Shown: positions 22,712-30,858 of the stretch, in pieces
Numbering within the stretch: the first letter of the stretch is position 1
Layout: every line of letters starts with the position of its first letter
Origin: Mycobacterium interjectum
GTDB lineage: Bacteria > Actinomycetota > Actinomycetes > Mycobacteriales > Mycobacteriaceae
DNA: 34,285 bases
Reading direction: 5' to 3'
Assembly (NCBI RefSeq): GCF_900078675.2
Contig: NZ_LT546237.1
Location: 4,022,288-4,056,572, forward strand
The notes under the pieces: generated by a model
Database searches by the model: none
Told to the model about the DNA's origin: nothing
The model's input: only the letters and a program-made list of their open reading frames with translations
Translations under genes and position numbers: made by a program

Positions 22712-23682
22712 TGCGCGCCGCCGTCTGCCGCGCCTATGGCTCGCCGGAGGACCTGGTCATCGACGACGTCGCCGATCCCGTACCCGGCCCCGGCCAGCTC
22801 GTGGTTCGCGTGCACGCCGCGGCGGTCAACTTTCCCGATGTGCTGCTGATCGCCGGCAAGTATCAGGTCAAGATCCCGGTGCCGTTCATTCCGGGTAGCG
22901 AACTGGCCGGGGAAGTAGTGGCCGTCGGTGCCGGCACGCCGTATCGGCGCGGCCAGCGGGTGTTCGCGACCACGCCGACCGGGGCGTTCGCGGAGCAGGC
23001 GCTGCTCGATGCGGGCTCGGTGGCGCCCATTCCGGACGGCGCCGACTTCGCCGCCGCCGCGGCGTTCGGCGTCACGTATCGAACCGCGTATCACGCGCTG
23101 CGGTCGATCGCCGGAGTGGCGCAAGGTGATTGGGTGGTGGTCCTGGGCGCCGCCGGTGGCGTGGGGCTGGCCGCCGTCGACCTGGCGGTGGCGATAAAGG
23201 CCCGGGTGCTGGCCGCGGCGTCCAGCCCGGAAAAGCTGGAGCTGTGCCGGGAGCGCGGTGCGGAGGCGACCGTCGACTACGACCACGAAGACCTGAAGAC
23301 GCGCATCCGCGAGCTCACCGGCGACACCGCGCGCGTGGTCCTCGACCCCGTCGGCGGGGCGTATGCCGAACCCGCGCTTCGCGGTCTGGCCCGCGGCGGA
23401 ACCTTCATCACCCTGGGCTACGCCTCGGGCACCATCCCGGCCATCCCGCTGAACCTGGTCCTGCTCAAGGGAATCACCATCCGCGGCATGGAGATCCGCA
23501 CCTTCATGGGCGACCGGCCGGACGACGCCGCGCGCGACATGGCCGAGCTGTCCCAGATGTTCGCCGCCGGCACCATCCGGCCCTACATCGGCGCGCGGTT
23601 CCCGCTATCCGAAACCGCGGCCGCGCTGCGGCACGTCTCCGAGCGCAAGGTGCTGGGCAAGGTCGTCATCGACGTGGCGTGA
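22708..23682 (+). CDS. Quinone oxidoreductase-like MDR protein
   Basis: A 324-residue medium-chain dehydrogenase/reductase of the zinc-less NADPH:quinone oxidoreductase type. The GroES-like N-domain has AAVNFPDVLLIAGKYQ and PFIPGSELAGEVVAVG. The Rossmann motif GAAGGVG is at about 147-153. No Cys/His cluster for structural or catalytic zinc is seen. The C-terminus KVLGKVVIDVA closes the fold. It begins in an ATGA overlap with the TetR gene, so it is the last gene of the operon. It may reduce an enoyl or quinone group in the pathway; the exact role is unknown. It ends 36 bases before the stop of the convergent sulfatase gene. Confidence 0.88.
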   Translation: MMRAAVCRAYGSPEDLVIDDVADPVPGPGQLVVRVHAAAVNFPDVLLIAGKYQVKIPVPFIPGSELAGEVVAVGAGTPYRRGQRVFATTPTGAFAEQALLDAGSVAPIPDGADFAAAAAFGVTYRTAYHALRSIAGVAQGDWVVVLGAAGGVGLAAVDLAVAIKARVLAAASSPEKLELCRERGAEATVDYDHEDLKTRIRELTGDTARVVLDPVGGAYAEPALRGLARGGTFITLGYASGTIPAIPLNLVLLKGITIRGMEIRTFMGDRPDDAARDMAELSQMFAAGTIRPYIGARFPLSETAAALRHVSERKVLGKVVIDVA

Positions 23683-23718
23683 TCCGAGCGGCTGACGCGT
23701 CGGGAGCGCGAGCAGACG

Positions 23719-25593
23719 CTACGGCGTGACGATGTTGAAGTTCTGGTCCGGCTCGTCGAGCGCACCCAAAAATGCCTGCAGCGCCCCCTGGTCGCCGGAA
23801 ATTTCGAGCCCGGGCGAGGCGAAGTCGCCCATCGCCGCCGTCAGCAACCGAAACTTTTTGTCCAGCTTGACCGTAACGGCAGCCGTCACCGCGTCGGCGG
23901 CCACCTTCCGGTAGACCAGTACCCCGTTGCGCAGGGTGAGCCGATAGTTGGCGGCCGGGTCGGCGAACGAGATGTCCAGCGCGATGTCGAGGTCCCAGCT
24001 GCGCGGCCCGTCGACCCGCAGGGCGAAGCTGTCGAAGATCTGCTCGGGAGTCAGCTGGTTGAGCATCGAGGCCGACGCCGCGGTCACGGCGGTGCCGAAG
24101 TTGCCGTCCCGCAATTCCGTTGCGCCACTCATGAAGAAGTTGCGCCACGTCGCGTTCTCGGCGCCGTAGGCCAGCTGCTCCAGTGTGTCGGCGTACAGCG
24201 CGCGGGCCGCCGCGTGATCGCTGTCGGTGAAGATCGCGTGGTCGAGCAGCGTTGCCGCCCAGCGGAAGTCACCGGCGTCGAAGGCCGAGCGGGCGAGGCC
24301 CACAACCCGGTCGATGCCGCCCATCGCGTCGACGTAGCGCGCGGCGAGGGCCTCGGGCGGATGGGGCCACAGCCGCCCGGGATTGCCGTCGAACCAGCCC
24401 ATGTAGCGCTGGTATACGGCCTTCACGTTGTGGCTGACCGACCCGTAGTACCCGTGGGTGTGCCAGGCCCGCTCCAGCGCCGGCGGCATCTGGAACATCT
24501 CGGCGATCTCGACGCCGGTATAGCCCTTGTTGAGCAGCCGCAGGGTCTGGTCGTGCAGGTAGGCGTACATATCCCGTTGCAGGGATAGGAATTCGACGAT
24601 GCGGTCGCGTCCCCAGGTCGGCCAGTGGTGGGAGGCGAACACCACCTCGGCGCGGTCGGCGAAGGTGTCGATGGCCTCGGTGAGGTAGCCGGACCAGGCG
24701 TGCGGGTCACGCACCAACGCGCCGCGCAACGTCAGCAGGTTGTGCAGGTTGTGGGTGGCGTTCTCGGCCATGCACAGCGCGCGAAAACGCGGAAAATAGA
24801 AGTGCATTTCGGCGGGCGCCTCGGTGCCGGGCGCCATCTGGAATTCCATCTCCACGCCGTCGATGGTGTGCTTCTCCCCGGTCTCCCGGATGCCGATGGT
24901 CGGCACGATGACGGCCACCTCGCCGGTGGACGGGGCCTGGCCAAGCCCGCAGCCCACCTGGCCCAACGGCCCACGTGGCAACAGGGTTCCGTACATGTAG
25001 GTCGCCCTGCGCGTCATTGCCGGGCCGGCGTAGACGTTCTCTTGGACGGCATGCTCGACGAAGCCGTCCGGTGCCAGCACCGCGACCGCTCCGCCGTCCA
25101 CGTCGGCCTGCGCGGTGACGCCGAGAACGCCGCCGAAATGGTCGACATGGCTGTGGGTGTAGATCACCGCGACGACGGGGCGGTCGCCACCGCGGTGGGT
25201 GCGATACAGGGCCAGCGCCGCGGCGGCCACCTCGGTGGATATCAGCGGATCGATGACGATGACACCGGTGTCGCCCTCGACGAAGGTGACGTTCGAGATG
25301 TCGAAGCCGCGGACCTGATAGATGCCCGGCACCACTTCGTAGAGACCTTGCTTTGCGGCCAGGGTCGACTGCCGCCAGAGGCTGGGGTGCACGGACGTCG
25401 GTGCGGCCCCGTCGAGGAACGAGTAGGCGTCGTTGTCCCACACCACGCGGCCGTCGGCCGCCCTGATGACGCAGGGCGACAGCGCCGCGATGAACCCGCG
25501 ATCGGCGTCGTCGAAGTCCCTCGTGTCATCGAACGGCAGGGCGTGCCCACCGTGGGCCGAATCGATGATGGCGGTTGGGGGTTTGTGTTCCAC
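23719..25593 (-). CDS. SdsA1-type alkyl sulfatase with MBL, dimerisation and SCP2-like domains
   Basis: A 624-residue protein in three parts. The MBL fold shows THSHVDHFGG with HSHVDH at about 147-152. EAPAEM (Glu262) and CMAENATHNLHNL (Glu277) supply further zinc ligands, and SHHWPTWG (about 321-328) adds a His. An alkyl-sulfatase dimerisation region spans about 345-490, and a C-terminal SCP2-like domain with alternating beta-strands closes the protein. It should cleave a sulfate ester from primary or secondary alkyl sulfates. By position it matches Rv3762c. GTG 25593 (VEHKPP) gives the family length; ATG 25647 would add 18 residues. The frame opens further, but that lies antisense to lpqH. 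Confidence 0.9.
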   Translation of the reverse strand: MEHKPPTAIIDSAHGGHALPFDDTRDFDDADRGFIAALSPCVIRAADGRVVWDNDAYSFLDGAAPTSVHPSLWRQSTLAAKQGLYEVVPGIYQVRGFDISNVTFVEGDTGVIVIDPLISTEVAAAALALYRTHRGGDRPVVAVIYTHSHVDHFGGVLGVTAQADVDGGAVAVLAPDGFVEHAVQENVYAGPAMTRRATYMYGTLLPRGPLGQVGCGLGQAPSTGEVAVIVPTIGIRETGEKHTIDGVEMEFQMAPGTEAPAEMHFYFPRFRALCMAENATHNLHNLLTLRGALVRDPHAWSGYLTEAIDTFADRAEVVFASHHWPTWGRDRIVEFLSLQRDMYAYLHDQTLRLLNKGYTGVEIAEMFQMPPALERAWHTHGYYGSVSHNVKAVYQRYMGWFDGNPGRLWPHPPEALAARYVDAMGGIDRVVGLARSAFDAGDFRWAATLLDHAIFTDSDHAAARALYADTLEQLAYGAENATWRNFFMSGATELRDGNFGTAVTAASASMLNQLTPEQIFDSFALRVDGPRSWDLDIALDISFADPAANYRLTLRNGVLVYRKVAADAVTAAVTVKLDKKFRLLTAAMGDFASPGLEISGDQGALQAFLGALDEPDQNFNIVTP

Positions 25594-25761
25594 CGGCAAT
25601 ACATTGCCATTAATGCGCCGTCCCGGGAACGAACGAAAAGAAGACATCTGGCCGGTCAAAAGAATTTTCCCTGAACCTCTTCTATGCGGCGCGGCAAACC
25701 CGCATACTGCCTTGACGGTTCTCAATGCCGAGGACCGCAACGATCGGGCGAAGGAGAACAG

Positions 25762-26217
25762 GTGAAGCGTGGACTGACTGTCGCGGCCGCCGGAGCCGCA
25801 ATTCTGGCAGCAGCTATTGCGGGATGTTCGAGCAACAAGGGAACTACGGTCAGTGGTGGCGGGGTCACGGCAAGCACCGGCGGCACGACGAAGGTCATCA
25901 TCGACGGTAAGGACCAGAACGTCCAGGGCAGCACCGTCTGCACCAAGGCCGCCGGCAACGTGAACATTGCGGTCGGTGGAAGCAACACCGGGATCAGCGT
26001 GGTGCTCACCGATGCCAACCCGCCCGGTGTGAAGGCAGTCCAGCTCGGCAACGTCAACGGTGTGACCCTGCAGTACGCGCAGGGCGGTCAGGGCAACGCC
26101 TCGGCGACCAAGGACGGCAACACCTACAAGATCACCGGCACCGCCACGGGCGTGGACATGGCCAACCCGATGCAACCGGTGAACAAGCCGTTCGAAATCG
26201 ACGCGACTTGCTCTTAA
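25762..26217 (+). CDS. lpqH: 19 kDa lipoprotein LpqH
   Basis: A 151-residue lipoprotein, slightly shorter than the 159 residues I recall for M. tuberculosis. The signal peptide ends in a lipobox (AIAGC, Cys22). A Gly/Ser/Thr linker follows, then the LpqH domain: [46 protein letters not shown] strand and a closing FEIDATCS. Cys near 59 and Cys150 probably form a disulfide. GTG 25762 is supported by AAGGAG upstream. It is a surface lipoprotein and Toll-like receptor 2 agonist in pathogenic species. The final bases overlap the stop of the convergent tcrY gene. Confidence 0.96.
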   Translation: MKRGLTVAAAGAAILAAAIAGCSSNKGTTVSGGGVTASTGGTTKVIIDGKDQNVQGSTVCTKAAGNVNIAVGGSNTGISVVLTDANPPGVKAVQLGNVNGVTLQYAQGGQGNASATKDGNTYKITGTATGVDMANPMQPVNKPFEIDATCS

Positions 26218-27734
26218 CTCGGTGACTGAGCGGGCGGTTGCCACCCGTTGAGTGGCAACCGCACCGTGAACTCGGTGTGGCCCGGTGCGCTGCTGACCGT
26301 GATCGTCCCGTTGTGCGCCTTGACGACGGCCGAGACGATCGCCAAGCCCAGCCCGGTGCTGCCCCCCTTGCGGGAGCGCGAGGAATCGCCGCGCGCGAAC
26401 CGCTCGAAGACCTCGGATTGCAGCGCCGCCGGGATGCCCTGGCCGTTGTCGATGACCTGCAGCAGGGTGTGCGTCGGCTCGGTGGTCAACCTCGTCGTCA
26501 CGACGGTCCCGGCGGCGGTGTGGACGCGGGCGTTGGCGAGCAGGTTCGTCAAGACCTGGTGCAGCCGCGCCGCATCGCCGGTGACGACGACGGGTTTCTC
26601 GGGCAGGTCAAGCTCCCACTGATGATCCGGCCCGGCGACGTGCGCGTCGCTCACCGCGTCGACCGCCAACCGCGACAGGTCCACCGGTTCACGTTCCAGC
26701 GGCCGGCCGGAGTCCAGGCGGGCCAGCAGCAGCAGGTCCTCGACGAGTCGCGTGATCCGCTCCGTCTCGGATGCCACCCGGCTCATCGCGTGCGCCACCG
26801 CCTCGCGGTCGTCACCCATGCGCTGGGTGAGCTCGGTGTAGCCGCGGATCGCGGCGAGCGGCGTGCGTAATTCGTGACTGGCGTCCGCGACGAACTGGCG
26901 AACCCGGGTCTCGCTGGCTTGCCGCGCCGACAGCGCGGCGGCGATGTGGTCGAGCATCCGGTTCAGCGCGAACCCGAGCTGACCCACCTCGGTGGCCGGG
27001 TTCGCGTCGGACTCGGCCACCCGCACCGGCAGCTCGACCTCGCCGCGGTCCAACGGCAGGTCCGCCGCCTCGCTCGCGGTCTGCGCGACGCGGCGCAACG
27101 GCGCCAGCGCCCGCCTGATGATGACGACACCGGCGGTGGTCGCGGCAACCAGCGCGATAACCGTGACGATTCCGAGGATGACCAGCATCCGGATCATGGT
27201 GGCGTCTACGCCTGCCATCGACAGGCCGGTGACGATGATGTCGCCACCGCTGCGACTCGGCGCGGAGACGACGCGGTAGCGCCCGAGCCCGTCGAGGTCG
27301 AGCGTCACCGCCTTGCGGCTGTCGGCGATGTGTTCCAGTTGCGCTTGCGCGGCCGGGGTCAGCGCCGCCCGCGACCCGGCGCTGGTCAGGTATCCGGCGT
27401 CGACGGTCTTGCCGTTGCTGATCACCGCGGCGACCATGCCGGCGGGCTGGCCCGGGGCATCGAGGAACCGCGGACCCGGGCCCGGTCGCGGATAGTAGAA
27501 GTGCGATTCGTGGTGCCAGCCGGGACGTTTCGGCTCGGGATACATCAGCGCCGACCGGTAGGAGGCCCCGGCGAGTTGCCCGTCGAGCTGCGCCACCAGA
27601 TGGTGCAGCAAGGCCAGTTCGGTGGCCGCGGTGATGCCGACGCAGACGACGGCGAGAACGACGATCTGCCCGGCCAACAGCCGGAGCCGAAGCGACCAGA
27701 CCCGCCGCGTCCTAGCGGGCTGGCTTGAGGACAT
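26214..27734 (-). CDS. tcrY: Sensor histidine kinase TcrY
   Basis: A 506-residue kinase. A membrane segment at about 17-43 is followed by a Pro-rich extracellular sensor region (to about 180) and a second membrane segment (about 182-206). HAMP follows ([18 protein letters not shown]). The HisKA box [22 protein letters not shown] contains His287. The HATPase domain has N-box [14 protein letters not shown]1 VIDNGQGIP and G2 [10 protein letters not shown]. It is slightly longer than the roughly 475 residues I recall for M. tuberculosis TcrY. It starts inside the end of tcrX (23-base overlap) and ends against lpqH with overlapping stops. It phosphorylates TcrX; the stimulus is not shown by the sequence. 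Confidence 0.94.
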   Translation of the reverse strand: MSSSQPARTRRVWSLRLRLLAGQIVVLAVVCVGITAATELALLHHLVAQLDGQLAGASYRSALMYPEPKRPGWHHESHFYYPRPGPGPRFLDAPGQPAGMVAAVISNGKTVDAGYLTSAGSRAALTPAAQAQLEHIADSRKAVTLDLDGLGRYRVVSAPSRSGGDIIVTGLSMAGVDATMIRMLVILGIVTVIALVAATTAGVVIIRRALAPLRRVAQTASEAADLPLDRGEVELPVRVAESDANPATEVGQLGFALNRMLDHIAAALSARQASETRVRQFVADASHELRTPLAAIRGYTELTQRMGDDREAVAHAMSRVASETERITRLVEDLLLLARLDSGRPLEREPVDLSRLAVDAVSDAHVAGPDHQWELDLPEKPVVVTGDAARLHQVLTNLLANARVHTAAGTVVTTRLTTEPTHTLLQVIDNGQGIPAALQSEVFERFARGDSSRSRKGGSTGLGLAIVSAVVKAHNGTITVSSAPGHTEFTVRLPLNGWQPPAQSPS

Positions 27735-28416
27735 AGCCCGCGCCGCGCAGCGTATGGATCATGGGTTCGCGACCGTTGTCGATCTTCTTGCGCAGGTAGG
27801 AAATGTAGAGCTCGACGATGTTGGATCGGCCGCCGAAGTCATAGCTCCACACCCGGTCCAGGATCTGGGCCTTGCTCAGCACCCGCTTGGAGTTGCGCAT
27901 CATGAAGCGCAACAGCTCGAACTCCGTGGAGGTCAACGAGATCGGCTCGCCGGCGCGCGTGACCTCGTGACTGTCCTCGTCCAGCACCAAGTCGCCGACC
28001 ACCAGCTGCGCCCCGCTGTCCATGGTCGTGACCCCGGTACGCCGGAGCAGCGCCCGCAACCGCAGCACTACCTCCTCGATGCTGAACGGTTTGGTCACAT
28101 AGTCGTCGCCGCCCGCGGTCAGCCCGGCGATGCGGTCTTCCACCGCATCCTTGGCCGTCAGCAACAGCACCGGCAGCTGCGGGTTCTCTTCGCGGAGCTT
28201 GTGCAGCACGTCGAGCCCGCTCATGTCGGGGAGCATGACGTCGAGAACGACCACATCGGGCCGTTGCGCCCTGGCCGAGGCGATGGCCGACGACCCGTCG
28301 CCGGCGGTCGAGATGTTCCAGCCCTCGTACCGCAGTGCCATGGACACCATTTCGGCCAAGACAGCTTCGTCGTCGACGACGAGGACATTGATCGGATTGC
28401 CGTCGGCACGGCACAT
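27712..28416 (-). CDS. tcrX: OmpR-family response regulator TcrX
   Basis: A 234-residue regulator, the same length as I recall for M. tuberculosis TcrX. The receiver domain has Asp15/Asp16 (VLVVDDE), phospho-acceptor Asp59 (VVLDVMLPD) and Lys109 (YVTKPFS). The winged-helix domain is OmpR-type: DSHEVTRAGEPISLTSTEFELLRFMM, SKAQILDRVW, and VELYISYLRKKIDN followed by [12 protein letters not shown] 28416 was chosen over an upstream ATG at 28452 on that length. Direct repeats of GCATAG with 11-base spacing near the promoter (28483-28502) could be its own binding site. It is cotranscribed with tcrY. Confidence 0.95.
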   Translation of the reverse strand: MCRADGNPINVLVVDDEAVLAEMVSMALRYEGWNISTAGDGSSAIASARAQRPDVVVLDVMLPDMSGLDVLHKLREENPQLPVLLLTAKDAVEDRIAGLTAGGDDYVTKPFSIEEVVLRLRALLRRTGVTTMDSGAQLVVGDLVLDEDSHEVTRAGEPISLTSTEFELLRFMMRNSKRVLSKAQILDRVWSYDFGGRSNIVELYISYLRKKIDNGREPMIHTLRGAGYVLKPAR

Positions 28417-28482
28417 GACAACCCGCTCTACCGACGCTCGCGACTGTGTCACAGAGTCCAGTATCCGCAGCGGACTGGGTCG

Positions 28483-28502
28483 ACGCTATGCCATTCCTAT
28501 GC
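28483..28502 (-). promoter_or_regulatory. Candidate tcrX promoter with OmpR-type direct repeats
   Basis: On the minus strand GCATAG occurs twice with 11-base spacing (28502-28497 and 28491-28486). TAGCGT (28488-28483) overlaps the second copy and fits TAnnnT. Eleven-base direct repeats are the usual target of OmpR/PhoB-type regulators, so TcrX autoregulation is plausible. Confidence 0.4.
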
Positions 28503-28512
28503 GTGTCCTGTG

Positions 28513-28547
28513 AAAAGATCGCGTGGCCGCCGGGCGGTCACGCGATC
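28513..28547 (-). terminator. Rho-independent-type terminator downstream of the DUF6131-like gene
   Basis: Bases 28517-28547 form a 15-bp stem with one G-T pair and a very short loop (GATCGCGTG side pairing with CACGCGATC). On the minus strand it is followed by CTTTTCAC, giving a T-run. It ends transcription of the two small membrane genes just before the tcrX promoter. Confidence 0.75.
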
Positions 28548-28564
28548 CGGTATGCGGGCGCTGC

Positions 28565-28720
28565 CTAATACCAATACCGCCTGCCGGCGACCGGCCGGCC
28601 GACGGATCCCAAGATCCACAGGACCGCACCGATGACGAGCAAGACGATGCCGAGCACCCACAACAAATGGATGCCGAAGATGAATCCCAGAACAAGCAAG
28701 ACGATGCCGAGGATGATCAT
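28565..28720 (-). CDS. DUF6131-like 51-residue membrane protein
   Basis: A tiny hydrophobic protein: MIILGIVLLVLGFIFGIH, LLWVLGIVLLVIGAVLWILG, then a basic end SVGRPVAGRRYWY. The two hydrophobic stretches with a short turn fit the DUF6131 family, common in actinobacteria and of unknown function. AAAGGA about nine bases upstream of ATG 28720 supports translation. It follows the 78-residue gene by 13 bases and precedes the terminator, so the two small genes form a unit. Confidence 0.8.
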   Translation of the reverse strand: MIILGIVLLVLGFIFGIHLLWVLGIVLLVIGAVLWILGSVGRPVAGRRYWY

Positions 28721-28733
28721 GACAATTTTTCCT

Positions 28734-28970
28734 TTACGTGAGGGGTACTAGGCTGCTGGACATCGAGCTGGGCTGCGGTACTTTGCAATCCTTGACTTTC
28801 GGATTGACGCCCGCGTAGTTCAACGGCCCGGCAATTATTGTCAACGCGATATTTCCCGCCGTGACACAGTTTGTTGAATCACCCTTGAAGTAGTCGCGTT
28901 GGTACGCCGCGAAAACTCCGATGAGCAGCCACACCAGGACAATCGCGCCGATCACTCCGCGTCCACGCAT
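28734..28970 (-). CDS. Small membrane-anchored hypothetical protein
   Basis: A 78-residue protein with one N-terminal membrane segment (GVIGAIVLVWLLIGVFAAYQ, about 5-24) and a short extracytoplasmic tail with two Cys (STNCVTAGN and VKDCKVPQ) that could pair. ATG 28970 has GGAGG five bases upstream, a better start than the ATG at 28982. It sits ahead of the DUF6131-like gene. It resembles small mycobacterial proteins described only as hypothetical; I infer no function. Confidence 0.7.
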   Translation of the reverse strand: MRGRGVIGAIVLVWLLIGVFAAYQRDYFKGDSTNCVTAGNIALTIIAGPLNYAGVNPKVKDCKVPQPSSMSSSLVPLT

Positions 28971-29084
28971 GGTGACCTCCATTGTGTTCGAGAAAATTTC
29001 CCGTGCGCCTAGCTTTACCCGTTCGACTTGTGTCTAAACCTGGCCGATTCCCATTCCTCCGGCGTCAGCCGCTAAAGCGAGCCG

Positions 29085-29495
29085 CTAGGAATGCTCGGCA
29101 AGCCACGCCGCGGCCCGCCGCTTCGAGGCGCGCGACAGCCACGCGTCCTGAATCAGCTCGGCCAGTTCCGTCGTCGTAATCTCGGCCAGTCGGCCGGCCC
29201 GCACCAGCACCGAGGGGTGCCCGTCGAAATGGCCCGTGGTGAAGAACGGCGACGCGGGATCCTGGATGAGCGCAAGCTTGTCGCTTTCCGATTCGACCCA
29301 GAGCATGATCACGTCGGCGTAGCGTTCGCCGGTCTCCGGGTTCGTCGCGTCGGGCTGGGGAGTACGAAAGAAGATGAACGACTTTCCGCCCACCTGATAG
29401 ATCGGGTTCCCCTTGGGGCCCTCCAACCGCCTGACGTGGGGCATCGACGCGGCGATCCGATGCACGTCGCTTGCCCGGGCAGGCCGATCACCCAT
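29085..29495 (-). CDS. MmcQ/YjbR-family protein
   Basis: A 136-residue protein with the YjbR-like alternation: SDVHRIAASMPHVRRLE, FIFFRTPQPDATNPETGERYADVIMLWVES, then SPFFTTGHFDGHPSVLVRAGRLA and a C-terminal helix LAELIQDAWLSRASKRRAAAWL. The family adopts a CyaY-like double-wing fold with proposed DNA-binding function; direct evidence is lacking. ATG 29495 is in the divergent region with the lysin-like gene. Function unknown. Confidence 0.8.
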   Translation of the reverse strand: MGDRPARASDVHRIAASMPHVRRLEGPKGNPIYQVGGKSFIFFRTPQPDATNPETGERYADVIMLWVESESDKLALIQDPASPFFTTGHFDGHPSVLVRAGRLAEITTTELAELIQDAWLSRASKRRAAAWLAEHS

Positions 29496-29505
29496 GGCCG
29501 CGACA

Positions 29506-29527
29506 CTACCGCCCGGATCGGTAGCAT
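29506..29527 (+). promoter_or_regulatory. Inverted repeat and -10-like box between divergent genes
   Basis: CTACCG (29506-29511) and CGGTAG (29519-29524) form an inverted repeat with a 7-base spacer. TAGCAT (29522-29527) matches TAnnnT and would drive the lysin-like gene with a leader of about 30 bases. Confidence 0.3.
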
Positions 29528-29564
29528 GGCGAGTGGCGTTGCGGTAAAGGGGGATTGATGTGCG

Positions 29565-30410
29565 GTGACTGACACCCTGTTCGCTGATGTCTCCGAATTT
29601 CAAGTCCCCGTGAATGATTCGTATCCGTACCGGGTGCTTTCGATCCGCGCCTGTGACGGCACCTATCGGGATCACAATTTCGCGGCCAACTATGCGTGGA
29701 TGCGGACAGCCTTGGACAGCGGACGCCTGACATTCGGAATCGTCTACACCTACGTCCGCCCGAACTGGTTGGACAACGCCAACACGGTGCGCTCGATGAT
29801 CGATGCCGGCGGCGGCCTGCATCCGCGGGTCGCCCTGATGCTCGACGTGGAATCGGGCGGCAACCCGCCAGGCGACGGTTCGACCTGGATCAACGGTTTG
29901 TACTGGAACCTGGCCGACTACGCAGCTGATCCCGCGCGAATCATCGGTTATGCCAACGCCTATGACTTCTTCAACATGTGGCGGATGCGGCCTGAGGGCT
30001 TGCGGGTCATCGCGGCCGGCTACGGGTCCAACCCGGACCTGCCGGGCCAAGTCGCGCACCAGTACACCGATGGCACAGGCTTCAGCCCGAACCTGCCGCA
30101 GGGGTGTCCGCCCTTCGGAAACTGCGACATGAACTCGGCCGACGGGCTGACACCACAAGAGTTTGCCGCCGCGTGCGGCATCAGCGGGAACGGAGGAGGG
30201 TTGATGGCACTCACCGATGCCGAGCAAGCCGAGCTGTTGAACAAGGTCCGCGACATCTGGGACCAACTGCGCGGGCCGGACGGCGCGGGCTGGCCGCAGC
30301 TCGGTCAGAACAGCGCAGGCCAGGACCTCACGCCGGTCGACGCGATCGCGGCGATCAAGCAGGACGTGGCGGGGATGCGGGCGACGGAAACAACCCGCGG
30401 GCCAAGCTGA
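29565..30410 (+). CDS. GH25/lysin-like muramidase-type protein, phage-lysin relative
   Basis: A 281-residue protein. The N-terminus FADVSEFQ and VALMLDVESGGNP match the two acidic motifs of GH25 lysozyme-like enzymes, and AHQYTDGTGFSPNLPQG resembles the last strand. A Gly linker leads to a C-terminal module (ALTDAEQAELLNKVRDIWDQLRGPDGAGWPQLGQNSAGQ, about 220-265) that recalls C-terminal tails of mycobacteriophage lysins. It may cut peptidoglycan. There is no N-terminal signal peptide, so export, if any, would be by holin-like or non-classical means. By position it matches Rv3766. GTG 29565 is preceded by a purine-rich AAAGGGGG about ten bases away. Confidence 0.75.
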   Translation: MTDTLFADVSEFQVPVNDSYPYRVLSIRACDGTYRDHNFAANYAWMRTALDSGRLTFGIVYTYVRPNWLDNANTVRSMIDAGGGLHPRVALMLDVESGGNPPGDGSTWINGLYWNLADYAADPARIIGYANAYDFFNMWRMRPEGLRVIAAGYGSNPDLPGQVAHQYTDGTGFSPNLPQGCPPFGNCDMNSADGLTPQEFAAACGISGNGGGLMALTDAEQAELLNKVRDIWDQLRGPDGAGWPQLGQNSAGQDLTPVDAIAAIKQDVAGMRATETTRGPS

Positions 30411-30411
30411 T

Positions 30412-30858
30412 TTACGAGCCGAGGGCTTTGGACAACAGCGCGGTGAGGCGCCTCTGCTCGGCCGCGTCCAGCCGCTCCGTCAGCGGCGCCATGAGTTCGC
30501 CGATTTCGGCGATGATCCGCGTTTCTAGACGTCGGGCCTCCGCGGCGAGGCCGACGCGCACCGACCGTGCGTCCGCCGGATCGGGGGCCTTGCGCACCAG
30601 TCCGCGCTGGGCCGCCCGGTCGATGAGCCCGCTGACGGTCGAGCGTTCTAGACCGAGATAGTTGGCAAGCTCGGCCATCGTGGGTTCCCGATCGCGCAGG
30701 ATTCCGAGCACGCGCAGTTGCGTCAGCGATAAGCCATGTTGGGCGGCAACGCGGTTGAGCATCGCGATTACCACGAAGGACATCTGCACCAAGCTGTCCG
30801 TGAGTTCACCGAAGTGGTCCACATCCCAACCGTACCTTGCTTTAGTTCGTATTGCCAT
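30412..30858 (-). CDS. MarR-family transcriptional regulator
   Basis: A 148-residue winged-helix regulator. SLTQLRVLGILRDREPTMAELANYLGLERSTVSGLIDRAAQRGLVRKAPDPADAR holds the helix-turn-helix (TMAELANYLGLERSTVSGLID) and the wing. It is divergent from the MDR gene at 30903 with a 44-base gap, so it probably represses it and itself. The start ATG 30858 lies within a 22-bp-period duplication, and an out-of-frame ATG with the same first codons lies at 30880. Ligand unknown. Confidence 0.88.
   Translation of the reverse strand: MAIRTKARYGWDVDHFGELTDSLVQMSFVVIAMLNRVAAQHGLSLTQLRVLGILRDREPTMAELANYLGLERSTVSGLIDRAAQRGLVRKAPDPADARSVRVGLAAEARRLETRIIAEIGELMAPLTERLDAAEQRRLTALLSKALGS

Noticed and set aside
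25594..26244. N-terminal extension of the alkyl sulfatase frame (to 841 residues)
   Set aside because: It lies antisense to lpqH and has no sulfatase homology; the family length fits a start at 25593.
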